DNA of 64,000 bases. It comes from Epiperipatus broadwayi. Lineage: Eukaryota > Onychophora > Udeonychophora > Euonychophora > Peripatidae. A program made the translations under genes and the position numbers. The DNA lies in NCBI GenBank assembly GCA_028023455.1, contig JAQFVV010012423.1:1999273-2063272 (forward strand). Reading direction: 5' to 3'. Under the pieces are notes generated by a model. The model ran no database searches. It saw only the letters and a program-made list of their open reading frames with translations, and was not told where the DNA came from. Of this stretch, positions 1 through 9,435 are shown piece after piece; position 1 is the first letter of the stretch; each line of letters begins with the position of its first letter.

Positions 1-13
1 CATATCTTATTAA

Positions 14-149
14 ACCTATTATTAAATTTTTTTTTCTCATAGGTCATAGCATTAGCTGGGAAGTGAACTCACTAACCCGGGACAATTGCTTGTAAAACAG
101 CTATCACTGACCTCTCAACCACCAATGCTTGTCACCTATTATTAAATTT
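14..149 (-). mobile_element. tRNA-derived SINE with 16-bp target site duplication
   Basis: The insert lies at 30-133 and is flanked by perfect 16-bp direct repeats acctattattaaattt at 14-29 and 134-149, the mark of target-primed retroposition. Read on the minus strand it begins with a tRNA-like head whose ends can pair as an acceptor stem (agcattg with taatgct), has an A-box-like segment (ggttgagaggtca), and ends in a short A run (T run at 30-35 on the plus strand). The B-box region looks disrupted. Head and anticodon-arm region resemble the SINE at 12772-12872. It has inserted into an older hAT transposase relic that continues on the right. Direct observation for boundaries and duplication; the class assignment is inference from the tRNA-like head. 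Confidence 0.75.
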
Positions 150-575
150 AAAGCTGCAAGAGTAGCATTTTTTTAGAAAGTTACTTATTAACAAAACAGA
201 AAGAATCTTTTCGAAACAGAGAAATAATTAAAGAAGTATTTCTAGAAGCTAGTAATGTATTATTCATTCAAGACAAAAATGAAATTATTTCTGCAATTAA
301 AGAGTTACACTTTTTCTGTAAAAATTATAAATTCTGATCAGGTTAATTAACTGAAGATATGATTAACTGCATTTGTTTTTTCTTGGAAATTGATGAATCT
401 TCTGACAGATTTGATAGACCTTAGTTTTTGGCCAAATAAGGACACTGCACTTTACAAATATAAAAGTTAAACCATTACTAAGAATAATAAATATACTGAT
501 GCTTGGATGTGGTGAAGCCTTTTGAGAATACAACAGGTAGCAATAAAAATGAATAATTGGATGCTCATTTAGATT
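134..575 (+). pseudogene. hAT (ZBED5/Buster-like) transposase fragment, decayed
   Basis: One reading frame (codons starting at 185) keeps transposase-like sequence for about 375 nt, broken by nonsense codons but with no apparent frameshift. It contains KQKESFRNREIIKEVFLEA, then NEIISAIKELH, then the acidic motif FLEIDESSD near 383-406, and a later PFENTTG near 515. In ZBED5/Buster-type hAT transposases this order (KKPFS.gE.IKE..., aIkeLqLS, then the first catalytic-region DEStD, then PL.gtT.geD) is familiar, so I read this as the segment around the first catalytic aspartate. The BED finger upstream and the rest of the catalytic domain and dimerisation domain are absent. The SINE at 30-133 splits it from whatever lay upstream. 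It is the same broad clade as the bounded hAT at 36.5-38.1 kb, but covers a different part of the protein. Confidence 0.65.
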
Positions 576-589
576 AGAACTCTCACATT

Positions 590-1240
590 TGAAATACAAA
601 TGATAAAATTGAGATTGTCTTAATTCATTGATATTATTTATTTAAAAGTATATAATAACAGTAATGTTCATCAAAAGAAAAAGTGTCTAGGCTACATTAT
701 GTGAATAATAAACATAACAGTACTTACCTATAACAAATTACTTTAGAGAAATGTTAATGAGTGTTGTAGATTAGGCATTTTATAAAGTAAATTAATATTG
801 TGAATATTTTACTAAAGAATGGAAAGACAGTTGTTAAAAGAAAAAAGTTAAATTTCAATGATTTCTTTCAAAAACAAACAAAACAATAATAATAAATAGT
901 ATAACAAGTAGATATACAAATAAATTCTACATAAAAACAAAATATGAAAATGGTATACACAATCAAAAAAAAACAACATAAATATAGATAATAAACTAGA
1001 GCGAAAAAAGTATAACATAAAAAAATCTACACAAAGAGAAGTATTAATCATTGTAAATATTGAAGAGGACAGTGCCACAGATAACTATATAATGAAGCAA
1101 AGAGTAATATTTAGACAATAAAAAAGTACAAAAATAAAACAAGAAAGAAAGAAGGTTGATGATAAAATTCAATGAAATGACTTTGCGTATATTCTCCATA
1201 TGATGATAAAATATTTCATCCACTGATTGGTAAAAGTCTA
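590..1240. other. A+T-rich spacer, nothing recognised
   Basis: Low-complexity A- and T-rich sequence with scattered short runs. The only open frame of note is a 76-codon minus-strand frame in an A-rich tract that encodes F/L/Y-rich sequence, typical of chance translation. No RNA gene or element end seen. Confidence 0.6.
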
Positions 1241-1244
1241 TGAA

Positions 1245-1895
1245 TACTTAATGAATAACATTTCTGTAGTGAAATCTTCACTACACCACTCATGCAAATT
1301 TAAGGCTGTTTTCTATCTGCTTTCAACATCTTATTGATGGGTGCATTCAGGAACATGACCAAAGACAAAAAAAACTGCATGATGCCCAAGAAACATTTTG
1401 TGCTGAAGCAGCATTCATCAGTTGACCCAGATCACAATCTCTTATACGTATCTTTGTCATTGTTCAGTATTTATAGATGGCCAATTACTATAATTTAATT
1501 GATAAATGTCAAATTTACTGCGTTCACAATTTTGACACAAACCACTTAATGAAAATATATTAATATTTTTTTAGTCATTCATTAGACCAGGAATTATACA
1601 CTTAATGAATAACATTTTTATAGTGAGATTTTTACTATATCACTCTCATACAAGGTAGGAATTGGTTTTTATATCCTTTTAACACCATGTGGATGGATAT
1701 AATCATGAACATATGACCAAAGACATGCAAAAAAGATGGTCTCCAAAAGACACATTTTATGCTGAAACAGCACTCGTCAGTTGCTTCAGATTTGACACAT
1801 TGATTAAACTAGTAATTGACTATATATACTGAATGATGATAAAGATATATATAAGAGATTGTGATCTAAGCCAACTAATAAATACTGAATCAGCA
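1245..1895. repeat. Dispersed foldback-type repeat, two direct copies plus an inverted piece
   Basis: Copy 1 (about 1245-1479) and copy 2 (about 1598-1793) align in direct orientation about 354 bp apart. Shared landmarks are cttaatgaataacattt, catgaccaaagaca, an acatttt(g/a)tgctgaa(g/a)cagca segment and a (t)cagttg segment. A third piece (about 1829-1893) is the inverse of the end of copy 1: aagagattgtgatct answers agatcacaatctctt at 1430-1444. The same core (gcattcatcagttg, then ccagat and atctct) occurs in both arms of the palindrome at 42.05-42.52 kb. No coding capacity. Possibly a non-autonomous element with inverted ends; class unknown. Confidence 0.65.
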
Positions 1896-2049
1896 CAAAA
1901 TATGCTTATTGGTGACCATGCATTTTTTTTCACATTTCTTTTTGTATAAAAAAATATTTGTTTAAATTCTGAAAAAAAAAAGTAAAATAAAAAAAACACA
2001 TGCACACTATAAATCTTATTGTCATTTTGAAAATTTCTTTTAAAACAAA

Positions 2050-2331
2050 TTAGGCTGCCAGGCATCTTACTACAGTGAGACTCTGGCTAACATCAACCAA
2101 CACAGGTATGCATACAACAGGGTTAAAAATAAAAATGAAGGAACATCAATCTTCTGGGACCTCCAAACAGCTACAGGCCCTGTATTCAAACTCAATTCTG
2201 CCCAAATAATTTTCACAGAGAAAAGTGATGCCAAAAGAAAGGTCAAAGAAGCTTTTTACATAGCAAATGATCTCAGTGCAATTAATAGAAGAGAGGCATT
2301 CTTTGCTCTCTCCAAACAATGGACTAACTAA
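2050..2331 (+). pseudogene. Penelope-like element, C-terminal GIY-YIG endonuclease domain fragment (copy 1)
   Basis: A stop-free frame runs from about 2050 to a TAA at 2329-2331. It begins LGCQASYYSETLANINQHRY, equivalent to the CRAIYFGET motif in the neighbouring copies, and ends NRREAFFALSKQW before the stop. In Penelope-like retroelements the single ORF carries a reverse transcriptase followed by a C-terminal GIY-YIG endonuclease with a GIY/YxGET start, a conserved HR, an acidic R(K)..EAxxI segment and a terminal NR...LS..W. All of these positions are recognisable except that the glycine of YxGET is serine here, so activity is doubtful. No reverse transcriptase is attached: this is a 5'-truncated 3' end. 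Its 3' flank carries a hammerhead-like fold at 2391-2442. Confidence 0.8.
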
Positions 2332-2390
2332 TTAAAATTCAAGCTCATTTGCATATGTGTACAAGAAATTATAAGTCTTCATTCAGTAAA

Positions 2391-2442
2391 GCTATGAGTA
2401 TGAGATTAGAATACTAAATCTCGAAAGTGCTAAGCAGGCATA
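2391..2442 (+). other. Hammerhead-like RNA fold in Penelope-like 3' flank (copy 1)
   Basis: Read 5' to 3': a short outer strand (CTATG), TATGA, a six-pair helix GAGATT/AATCTC with a nine-base loop, then GAAA, a small TGC-TAA-GCA hairpin, and an outer CATA strand. The order (stem I, core, stem II, GAAA, stem III, stem I) is that of a type I hammerhead. The canonical CUGANGA box is not intact: the three bases before AUGA do not match. Known: hammerhead motifs have been reported in Penelope-like element terminal repeats. Inference: a degenerate or variant ribozyme. Folding was done by eye only. Confidence 0.35.
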
Positions 2443-2774
2443 TTAAACATTATAATATAATTACAGCTTCACGAATGCATGCGAAAAAATCACATATGTA
2501 TAATTAAAACAAATTATTTATATGATGTATTATGTATGTATAGTGCACATCATTATTCCTTTATGTTCACTCGAAGACAAATTTGCTTGCTCTCCAAATA
2601 TTGATAAACTGCTATTAGAAGAGACATTGATAAACAGTATTTAATGAAATGGGCAAAAAAATGTAAAAGTTGAATATTTTCAATAATGAAAAAAAAAGTA
2701 ATATAGTGTCTAAACTTCGCAAAATGTCTAATAATTTTATAAAATATTAAAGATTTTAAAACTTCTCACTCAAT

Positions 2775-3243
2775 AATTTAATATACAAAATTAACAAAGT
2801 GTATGACACACTTGAACGAGAAGCTATAAAGATACACAGAAATTACTATACACTAAGCGCTTTCGAGGCCTTTTGCCTCATATTCATAGTGGTACTGTGA
2901 GCTGCAGAATGAGAAAATAGAGCAAGGAAACAAAGCAGTATGCAAAGCATATGCAAATGAACTAGATAGTCCAATGTTTAGAGATGTCAAAGCAGGTATC
3001 TCGTCTATTGATGGAGTTATTATTGCCATTAATAAAGTATGCTTCTCTGATTTTCTGCTTGATGTCGTTTTTCTCAATACAGACTATTTTAGGGCTGGAG
3101 GGTTCAAACACATGTCCTGTCTTCTTGGAATTCTCTAAAAATATTGATGAATTACCATTGTTTTTCATAGCTCTATTATATGTATATCTGTGTTGTGCTG
3201 TCCTGTTGATTATGCCTGCTTTGGTTTCTCCAAAATAAATAGC
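2775..3243 (-). pseudogene. Penelope-like element 3' end, minus-strand copy (copy 2), GIY-YIG domain plus 3' UTR
   Basis: On the minus strand the frame reads AIYFGETKAGIINRTAQHRY, continues through CIEKNDIKQKIREAYFING and ends SKHWTI at a TAG (2962-2964). This is a GIY-YIG domain start (YFGET), the HR motif and the R..EA and NRR motifs, all uninterrupted. After the stop, about 185 bp of 3' UTR run to 2775, with a hammerhead-like fold at 2845-2890. Homology to copy 3 starts only at about 3243, so copy 2 is 5'-truncated within the endonuclease domain. Copies 2 and 3 face each other and make a palindrome of about 1 kb. This is the best preserved GIY-YIG segment in the window. No reverse transcriptase is present, so it cannot be an autonomous element. 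Confidence 0.8.
2845..2890 (-). other. Hammerhead-like RNA fold (copy 2)
   Basis: On the minus strand: ACTAT (stem I), gaaTATGA, stem II GAGGC/GCCTC with an AAAAG loop, GAAA, a small GCGC-TTA-GTGT hairpin (using G-U pairs), then ATAGT closing stem I. The same architecture as copies 1 and 3, with different stem sequences. The left part of the core differs from the canonical CUGANGA, so cleavage activity is uncertain. Confidence 0.4.
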
Positions 3244-3249
3244 CTGTCT

Positions 3250-3798
3250 AATCAATAACTCTAAGGACAAAATTGAACCTTCTCAGACTCCCCATATCAT
3301 TTACAGCATATCATGCCCACAACCTGGTTGCCGGGCCATTTATTTTGGAGAAACCAAAGCAGGCATAATCAACAGCACAGCACAACATAGATATACATAT
3401 ATAATAGAGCTATGAAAAACAATGATAATTCATCAACATTTTTAGAGCATTCCAAGAAGACAGGACATGTGTTTGAACCCTCCAGCCCTAAAATTGTCTG
3501 TATTGAGAAAAAACGACATCAAGCAGAAAATCAGAGAAGCATACTTTATTAATGGCAATAATAACTCCATCAATAGACGAGATACCTGCCTTGATATCTC
3601 TAAACGTTGGACTATCTAGTTCATTTGCATACTGCTTTGTTTCCTTGCCCTATTTTCTCATTCTGCAGCTCACAGTACCACTATGAATATGAGGCAAAAG
3701 GCCTCTAAAGTGCTTAGCATATAGTGATTTCTGTGTATCTTTATAGCTTCTCGTTCAAGTGTGTCATACGCTTTGTTAATTTTGTATACTAATAATTT
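3250..3798 (+). pseudogene. Penelope-like element 3' end, plus-strand copy (copy 3), frameshifted
   Basis: The frame includes IIYSISCPQPGCRAIYFGET (about 3299-3355), the cysteine-containing lead-in and start of a GIY-YIG domain, then a truncated version of the rest. It extends about 90 nt further 5' than copy 2. A base lost after the HRYTY segment (near 3405) and one extra A in an A run near 3507-3513 break the frame relative to copy 2. Sequence equivalent to SKHWTI ends at a TAG near 3618. The 3' UTR ends with the same last bases as copy 2, around 3797, and carries the hammerhead-like fold at 3680-3725. The two copies are close in sequence, so the palindrome is either a young rearrangement or two linked insertions. 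Confidence 0.8.
3680..3725 (+). other. Hammerhead-like RNA fold (copy 3)
   Basis: ACTAT, gaaTATGA, stem II GAGGC/GCCTC, then TAAA instead of GAAA, a GTGC-TTA-GCAT hairpin and ATAGT. Compared with copy 2, the small stem III differs on both strands yet still pairs, which is what a conserved RNA helix would show. The G-to-T change in the GAAA box should abolish hammerhead catalysis in this copy. Confidence 0.35.
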
Positions 3799-4014
3799 TA
3801 TGTGTTTATGTGAGTTATAGAAAATGATTTGTTTTTGACAATATTGCAAAGCTTATACCATTTATTATGGCTCTAGAAAGTAGTTGATGTGTATCTTTGA
3901 TAATCCATATAATTACAAATATCAGTTATATTTCCATTTCCAAATATGTAACTAAACATCTAATAAACAACTTCTTAAGATGGTTTGGAAACAAGCAATA
4001 TTGCTTATTAATAT

Positions 4015-4220
<206 letters not shown>

Positions 4221-4224
4221 TAAT

Positions 4225-4370
4225 AGTTTTTGGGCTGAACCATGTATTATTTTCCATTACATACCGAAATTTCAGCAGACTAGCATCCACCATTATCAAG
4301 GTTAAAAGATGCTAGTCCATTGAAATATTGGTATGTAATGGAAAATAATATACGGTTCAGCCCCAAAACT
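4225..4370. repeat. Snap-back inverted repeat, about 62-bp arms
   Basis: Left arm 4225-4287 (agttttt...gactagcatc) and right arm 4309-4370 (gatgctagtc...ccccaaaact) are inverse copies with a few mismatches, separated by 21 bp. No coding capacity and no similarity recognised elsewhere. It abuts the end of the GATA array on the left and a ctttatctatatc sequence on the right, so it may have inserted into the array. Could be a MITE-like element; no clear target duplication. Confidence 0.85.
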
Positions 4371-6210
4371 ACTACTTTATCTATATCATATAATCGTGAA
4401 AACATTAAAGATAATATATACGTATTGCTACTCATATAAAATTTAAACTGGTCACAATATAAAAAAAAAAAACATAGTTTAGTCATTAAAGCATTAATCT
4501 ATCCATTATTAACATTTTCTAAAAATATATACTTAATAAATCAAGGTTTTGTAAAAAAAAAAAAAAAGATATCTTTCCCACAATTAATGATGGGTGCTTA
4601 TTTTACAATTATATTCTTTGTTTTTGTCATCAATGTTTCCATAGTCATCAATTCAGATGAACCCCATGGGCATTAAATTCCACCACTCACTTGCCAATAA
4701 ATAAATATTAAGGGTTAGCTATGAGATGATTATGTGAAAAAAATGTTCAACTTGAATCAAATTATAAAGAAAGGTAATAGAAGATATGTAAGTCATGAAT
4801 AAAGAAAATCACATTATTTCAATATTTTTATTGAATTAACTTATCTTTTCTGAAATTATATAAATTACCAAAGTTATATAAAATAAAATCTCTCTAATGA
4901 AAGATATTATTTCTCCAATTCAATGTCAGTTCATTTATTAATTTTATATAATAAAATGCACTATTTTTTTCACTTTTTAAAGTAATTTTATCTTATTTTA
5001 GTGGTTTCATCTGACTTGCAGCTTTGCATTTTAATTCATCAATTTAACAATTAAAAGAAGTGACAACATTAATTCATATTTTAATTTCAGTTCTAGACAT
5101 TTAATGCCAATATAATATGATATGTGAAATAAACAAACCATTTTCTATAAGTGATCAGATTTATTTTAAATAAAAATTTCAATATTTTGAAAATCAGTCA
5201 AACTTGGTACACAATTAATTAAACTTTTTAAAAATAAGATATATATCTTTTTAATGGTCATCAATGCATTATAAAACTTAAAACAATAATATTAATTTAA
5301 CTGCAAAAATCCCATAGTTCTAATTGCAAACCAGATATTTGCCTATATAAAATGTCTGCCTTTGACTTTTATAAATATCTCACAAAAAGTATTATAAAAT
5401 GGAAATCAACCAACTTTTTTTTTTTGGAATGAATGAATTATATGAAAAAAAAATTTTTTTTTATTTCATCTGGTTTACTGAATTTTTTTGCCAAATGTGT
5501 CTGTTGTTTTATTGCATGCTAACCCAACCATATAAACTGTCACTTTATACAAAACAGAAATTTTAGAAAAGATGGATAAATATGATCAGAATTATTCAAA
5601 CAAACTATTAACACTTTTTTACAAGTTCAAGCAGCATTAACTCAAATTTAGAACCCCATAAGTCATGGAAACAATCATTTAAAGAAAAAAAAACATTTTC
5701 TGTGATTTTCAGTCAATATCTTATATAATTGAAGGGGGGGGGGCAAGAAATTTAAATAATAATATATGCTCATATAGACTCAGAAAATTAATAATATTCT
5801 TGTTTAATTTGACTCTGAAGACACTGGTAAGACAACCACAATGTTAATCTTTATTGTTATTTTCTTCTCAACTGGTGTTAATATTAAGTTGTTTCTATTA
5901 CCTTCATAGACTTGAATATTATTTTATTCAGAATAGATGCCAAAAACATGTAGAAGACTTATAATTTTAGCTTACTTTGAGTGTAGATAGTTTAATTAGA
6001 AAGATAATTTAGAACTTCACAAAAAAAATTTTTATTAAATAAAAAATAATTGAATAATTTAATGCTTGGAAGATCACAAAAAAATTGACCATTGGAAGTG
6101 ACAAAATTGAGCCTTACTCCATGCAACTCAAATACAAGAGTCTGACACTTCGTCATCGCACCAAGCCATGCAGGGCAAAACAAACAGGCATATAGCTCTT
6201 AATTTCCAGA
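4371..6210. other. A+T-rich spacer, nothing recognised
   Basis: Poly-A, poly-T and a short poly-G run (about 5736-5744), otherwise unstructured A+T-rich sequence. Open frames are 63-68 codons and show no domain. Confidence 0.6.
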
Positions 6211-6522
6211 TGATCAGTCATTAATATTTACTATTTCTTATTGCACTGTCAAATGTTTACCATATAATGCTAAATCATTCATGCACTTTACTACTGTTAC
6301 ACAATGCTTTATTTACCACCCTCTTTTACAGTTTACAGGTTCGATTGCGCAAGCAATCTTTTTCAGAACTTAAAATTTGAATTTAGCAATTCAGAGATAC
6401 CAAAAGTTCTGAAGAAAATTGCTGGGGCAATCAAAACTGTAAAAGAAGATGGTAAATACAGCATTGTGTAACAGCAGTAAAGTGCATAGATGATTTAGTA
6501 TTATATGGTGTGATCAGTCATT
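6211..6522. repeat. Foldback element with about 110-bp arms and 12-bp flanking direct repeats
   Basis: Left arm about 6260-6371 and right arm about 6406-6509 are inverse copies: catgcactttactactgtta, then cacaatgct, then tttaccacc on the left are answered on the right by cagcagtaaagtgcatag and neighbours. The 12-mer tgatcagtcatt lies at 6211-6222 and 6511-6522. It could be a target duplication, although 37 bp separate it from the left arm. No open frame. The arms are near-identical, so the structure is fairly young or conserved. Confidence 0.8.
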
Positions 6523-6984
6523 CTTGTACTAAGAAAGTGTGACACTACTTAACTTTAGTAATCAGAAAAGAATTGGTGTTATGTCGATTTTTCTATCAAA
6601 TAATATTTTTTATATTATATATAAATGTAATATCAATAATTAAGCAACTCAATGTAGGATTTAAATTAATTACTATCTTATTAATTCAAATTCTTTGTAG
6701 AAATTATAAGCACCAATTTTGCATTGTTGAGGATGTTTTTCTCATTGAAATAGAACGTTTATATAAAAAACTACATCCATATTCCGTTTTTAATTAATAT
6801 TAATTATTTGCAAGAATAATTTATTTACATTCACTACACAAGACGTTTACAGGAAATATTTTGAAAATAATAATGTCAGGGCTGCTGAAAATTTATAAGT
6901 ACTATCATATTAAAAACAAAAAAGAAGGCAATAAATAAAAATAATAAAAATATTGATATAAATTAATGAAATGCTATGTGTAGA

Positions 6985-7380
6985 GTAAACTATTGTATAG
7001 TTATAAAATGTGGATGGTGAGTAAAAAAGTTAGCAATAGATCAGAAGCTGTTGAGATGTGAACATGGAGAAGCATGGAAAAAAATTGGTTGAATAAAGTA
7101 ACAAATAAAGTTTTAAAAAGAGTAAATGAAAAAAGATTAATTGAGGAAATTAGAAAGAGAAACTGTATTGGACATATTTTAAGAAGAAGGCATAGTTTAA
7201 TAAAAGATGCTTTGGAGGGAATGGTAAGTGGAAACAAGAAGAAAAGATGGAAAAGATTTACATATGTGGAATTGATGAACTGAGCAATGAAGAAAATGCA
7301 GTGGAAAATGGATGAATTGATGTGACTACTCTCTGGATCTGTTTACGGGGCAGATTTCTATGGATATGATGATTGATGAA
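6985..7380 (+). pseudogene. RTE-like LINE, C-terminal end of ORF2 with 3' tail
   Basis: One frame (from 6990) reads LLYSYKMWMV, one in-frame TGA near 7059 at the position where EMW/C is expected, then WLNKVTNKVLKRVNEKRLIE, GHILRRRHSLIKDALEGMVSG, ending at 7281-7283. The motifs LLYG.E.W, EAFEMW, V(T)NeeVLrRv.EkR, GHi.R and LEG...GkR are characteristic of the C-terminal tail behind the reverse transcriptase in RTE/BovB-type LINEs. About 90 bp of 3' UTR follows, ending near a tatgatgattgatga segment, in keeping with the short-repeat tails of RTE elements. The reverse transcriptase proper is missing (5' truncation). The element is inactive. Confidence 0.75.
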
Positions 7381-7935
7381 ATAAAAAAAGTTAATACTTA
7401 AAAATATAATTTTATGAAAAAAAAAAGTTAATACTTAAAAAATATAACCTTATTATTAATATAAATAAAAGAATATAATGTCTTTTTTTCCTTTATAAGT
7501 TTATGGACTTTATAAGTAAATTAGTTATAATAATGCTATTTTTTGCTGACATTTGGTCGTGGACTATTATTTTAAACAAAATATTTAAGTGTACATGATG
7601 CACTAAAGAATGCAAATGTACGAAAATATTTTTGGTCAGGGAATGGGATTGTTATGATTATGTGAAATTATCTAAAAATCAGTTAATAATTTGCTAGTTT
7701 TAATTTTTATTTCAACAATAGGTGAATATGAATTAGTCATAAAAATTCAATAGGAACACCAACATTAAAAAAAATACCTATTTACATAAAAATGTTTAAT
7801 ATATTCGTCTTACTGATACTTAATTAGGAATAAACTCTTCTAAACATTATCATAGAAGAATAAGGTATAACTGATGTCAGCTGAAAAAAATCAAAGGGTG
7901 GAAATTAAAGCTATTCTGGAAATAAGAATTATATG

Positions 7936-8171
7936 TTGTGCCAGTCGAAAATGTATGTTCACCCAACAAGATTTAGAATCTAAGCAAAAGTATCCTGAGT
8001 CCAATCATGCCTGAGATACACAGGTCAGGAGCACTCATGAATTCTAACCTATTTGCCCATTCTTTAAATCTATAATACTACAGACAACACCTACGGTGAT
8101 ACCACGTGAATTCATTCTTTCCCGGCCTGTTGCTACAACATTTTGCATGAGAACTCAACTGGTGTTGATGA
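7936..8171 (-). repeat. Dispersed repeat C, copy 1
   Basis: On the minus strand this copy contains gcaaataggttagaattcat, gtgtatctcaggcatgattgg and tacttttgcttagattctaa. Recognisably similar copies lie at 30009-30240 and 40793-41027 on the plus strand. No coding motif was recognised. The family may be a LINE 3' tail or a SINE body; class unknown. Confidence 0.65.
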
Positions 8172-8868
8172 TGAGAGATTGAGTGAACCTGAGATATAAA
8201 TTAAAAATATACATAAATATATTAATGACATTCGAACAACTGGATTAAGTTTAAAAATATGAATATTTATTTTGACAAAATTCAAAATGATTTTATATAT
8301 ATAATCAACTTCATGCAGTTTAAACTTTATTTTGATTACAAATATTTGACAATCTTGAGTCAATTATTTTTATTTTAATAGATATCAATTTAGTGTGACA
8401 TTACAATACACAACATATATTTGGAAAGCAGATTTTATTTAATGTTATAAAAACAGATTTATCTGGGTGGTTCATGGACGTTTTATATATTTAAAAAACA
8501 CATGTAAAGATACAATAATAGAGTTTCACTGTTTATACAAATTCATAGGATGCTCTTGGCATTTAATACATAACTTTGTTTTCATTTATAGCATTTATTT
8601 ATAACAATTAAATAAGGATAAATGATGATCTGTAAGTATACTAAAAACATTTATTTAATTTACATTTTCGACATTTAATAATCAAATATTGCGAAACTCT
8701 ATAAATACGGGAACATCTTATTTTAATAAAAGGGGAGAGCAGCTTTGAGATATTGGATCTAAAACTCCAACAAAAATATTTAAAGAGAAAATAATTTCAT
8801 TATTACACATCATTACGATTTATTTTGTTAAACAGGCTATGAAATGAACTATAAGAAATTGAAAATTC

Positions 8869-9435
8869 TAGCTCTCCACTGACACGAGTCATAAGCTCAA
8901 AACCAGTTGGTCTGGAGATGAGAGTGTTTTGGATAGAGATTTTAAATATTTTCCTATATCACACTTATTAATTAAGAGCTTGTTTGAGCTATTGGTATGC
9001 TCTCTGTATTGCATTTTTGTAAATACAAGCTTATAAAAGTAATGTTACATTATATATGACTTGCTTTTTTAATTATAATAATTTTACCTTTAAGGCTTTG
9101 GCTATGCTGAGGTTATTAAAATATGGTAGATCTGAATTTAGTTCAGTCCCATACAGCTATTTAAGTTAGATAGCTGGATTTAAAGACATTTTCATGTCTG
9201 AAAATTTCAGAGTTTCTACCTAAATATACGTATGAAATAAGTGCTGGGTTTTTGAGTTTATATTTTAGATCTAGTGTCCAAATATTCTAGATCTTCACTG
9301 ACATGAGCCATAAGCTTGAAACCAGTTGATCTGGAGATGAGAGTGTTCTGGATAGAGATTTTAAATATTTTCTCATACCGCACTTATTAATTAAGAGCTT
9401 GTTTTAGCTATTGGTACACTCTCTGTATTGTCATA
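8869..9435. repeat. Old tandem copy of the 418-bp repeat family
   Basis: The segment beginning ctccactgacacgagtcata (8874) recurs at 9293 with matching ends (aaaccagttg, tctggagatgagagtgtt, agagattttaaatatttt, cacttattaattaagagctt), a period of 419 bp and about 1.35 copies. The body between the two shares landmarks, in the same order, with the 417/418-bp units at 52.8-53.7 kb: tatggt..tctgaa, cccata, tctgaaaa, ttttagatctagt, then a cactga...accag(t/c)tg segment and tctgg. It is more diverged than the 53-kb array. Confidence 0.7.

Noticed and set aside
2984-3238. 84-codon plus-strand frame with hydrophobic segments
   Set aside because: It is the complement of the Penelope-like copy 2 GIY-YIG frame on the minus strand.
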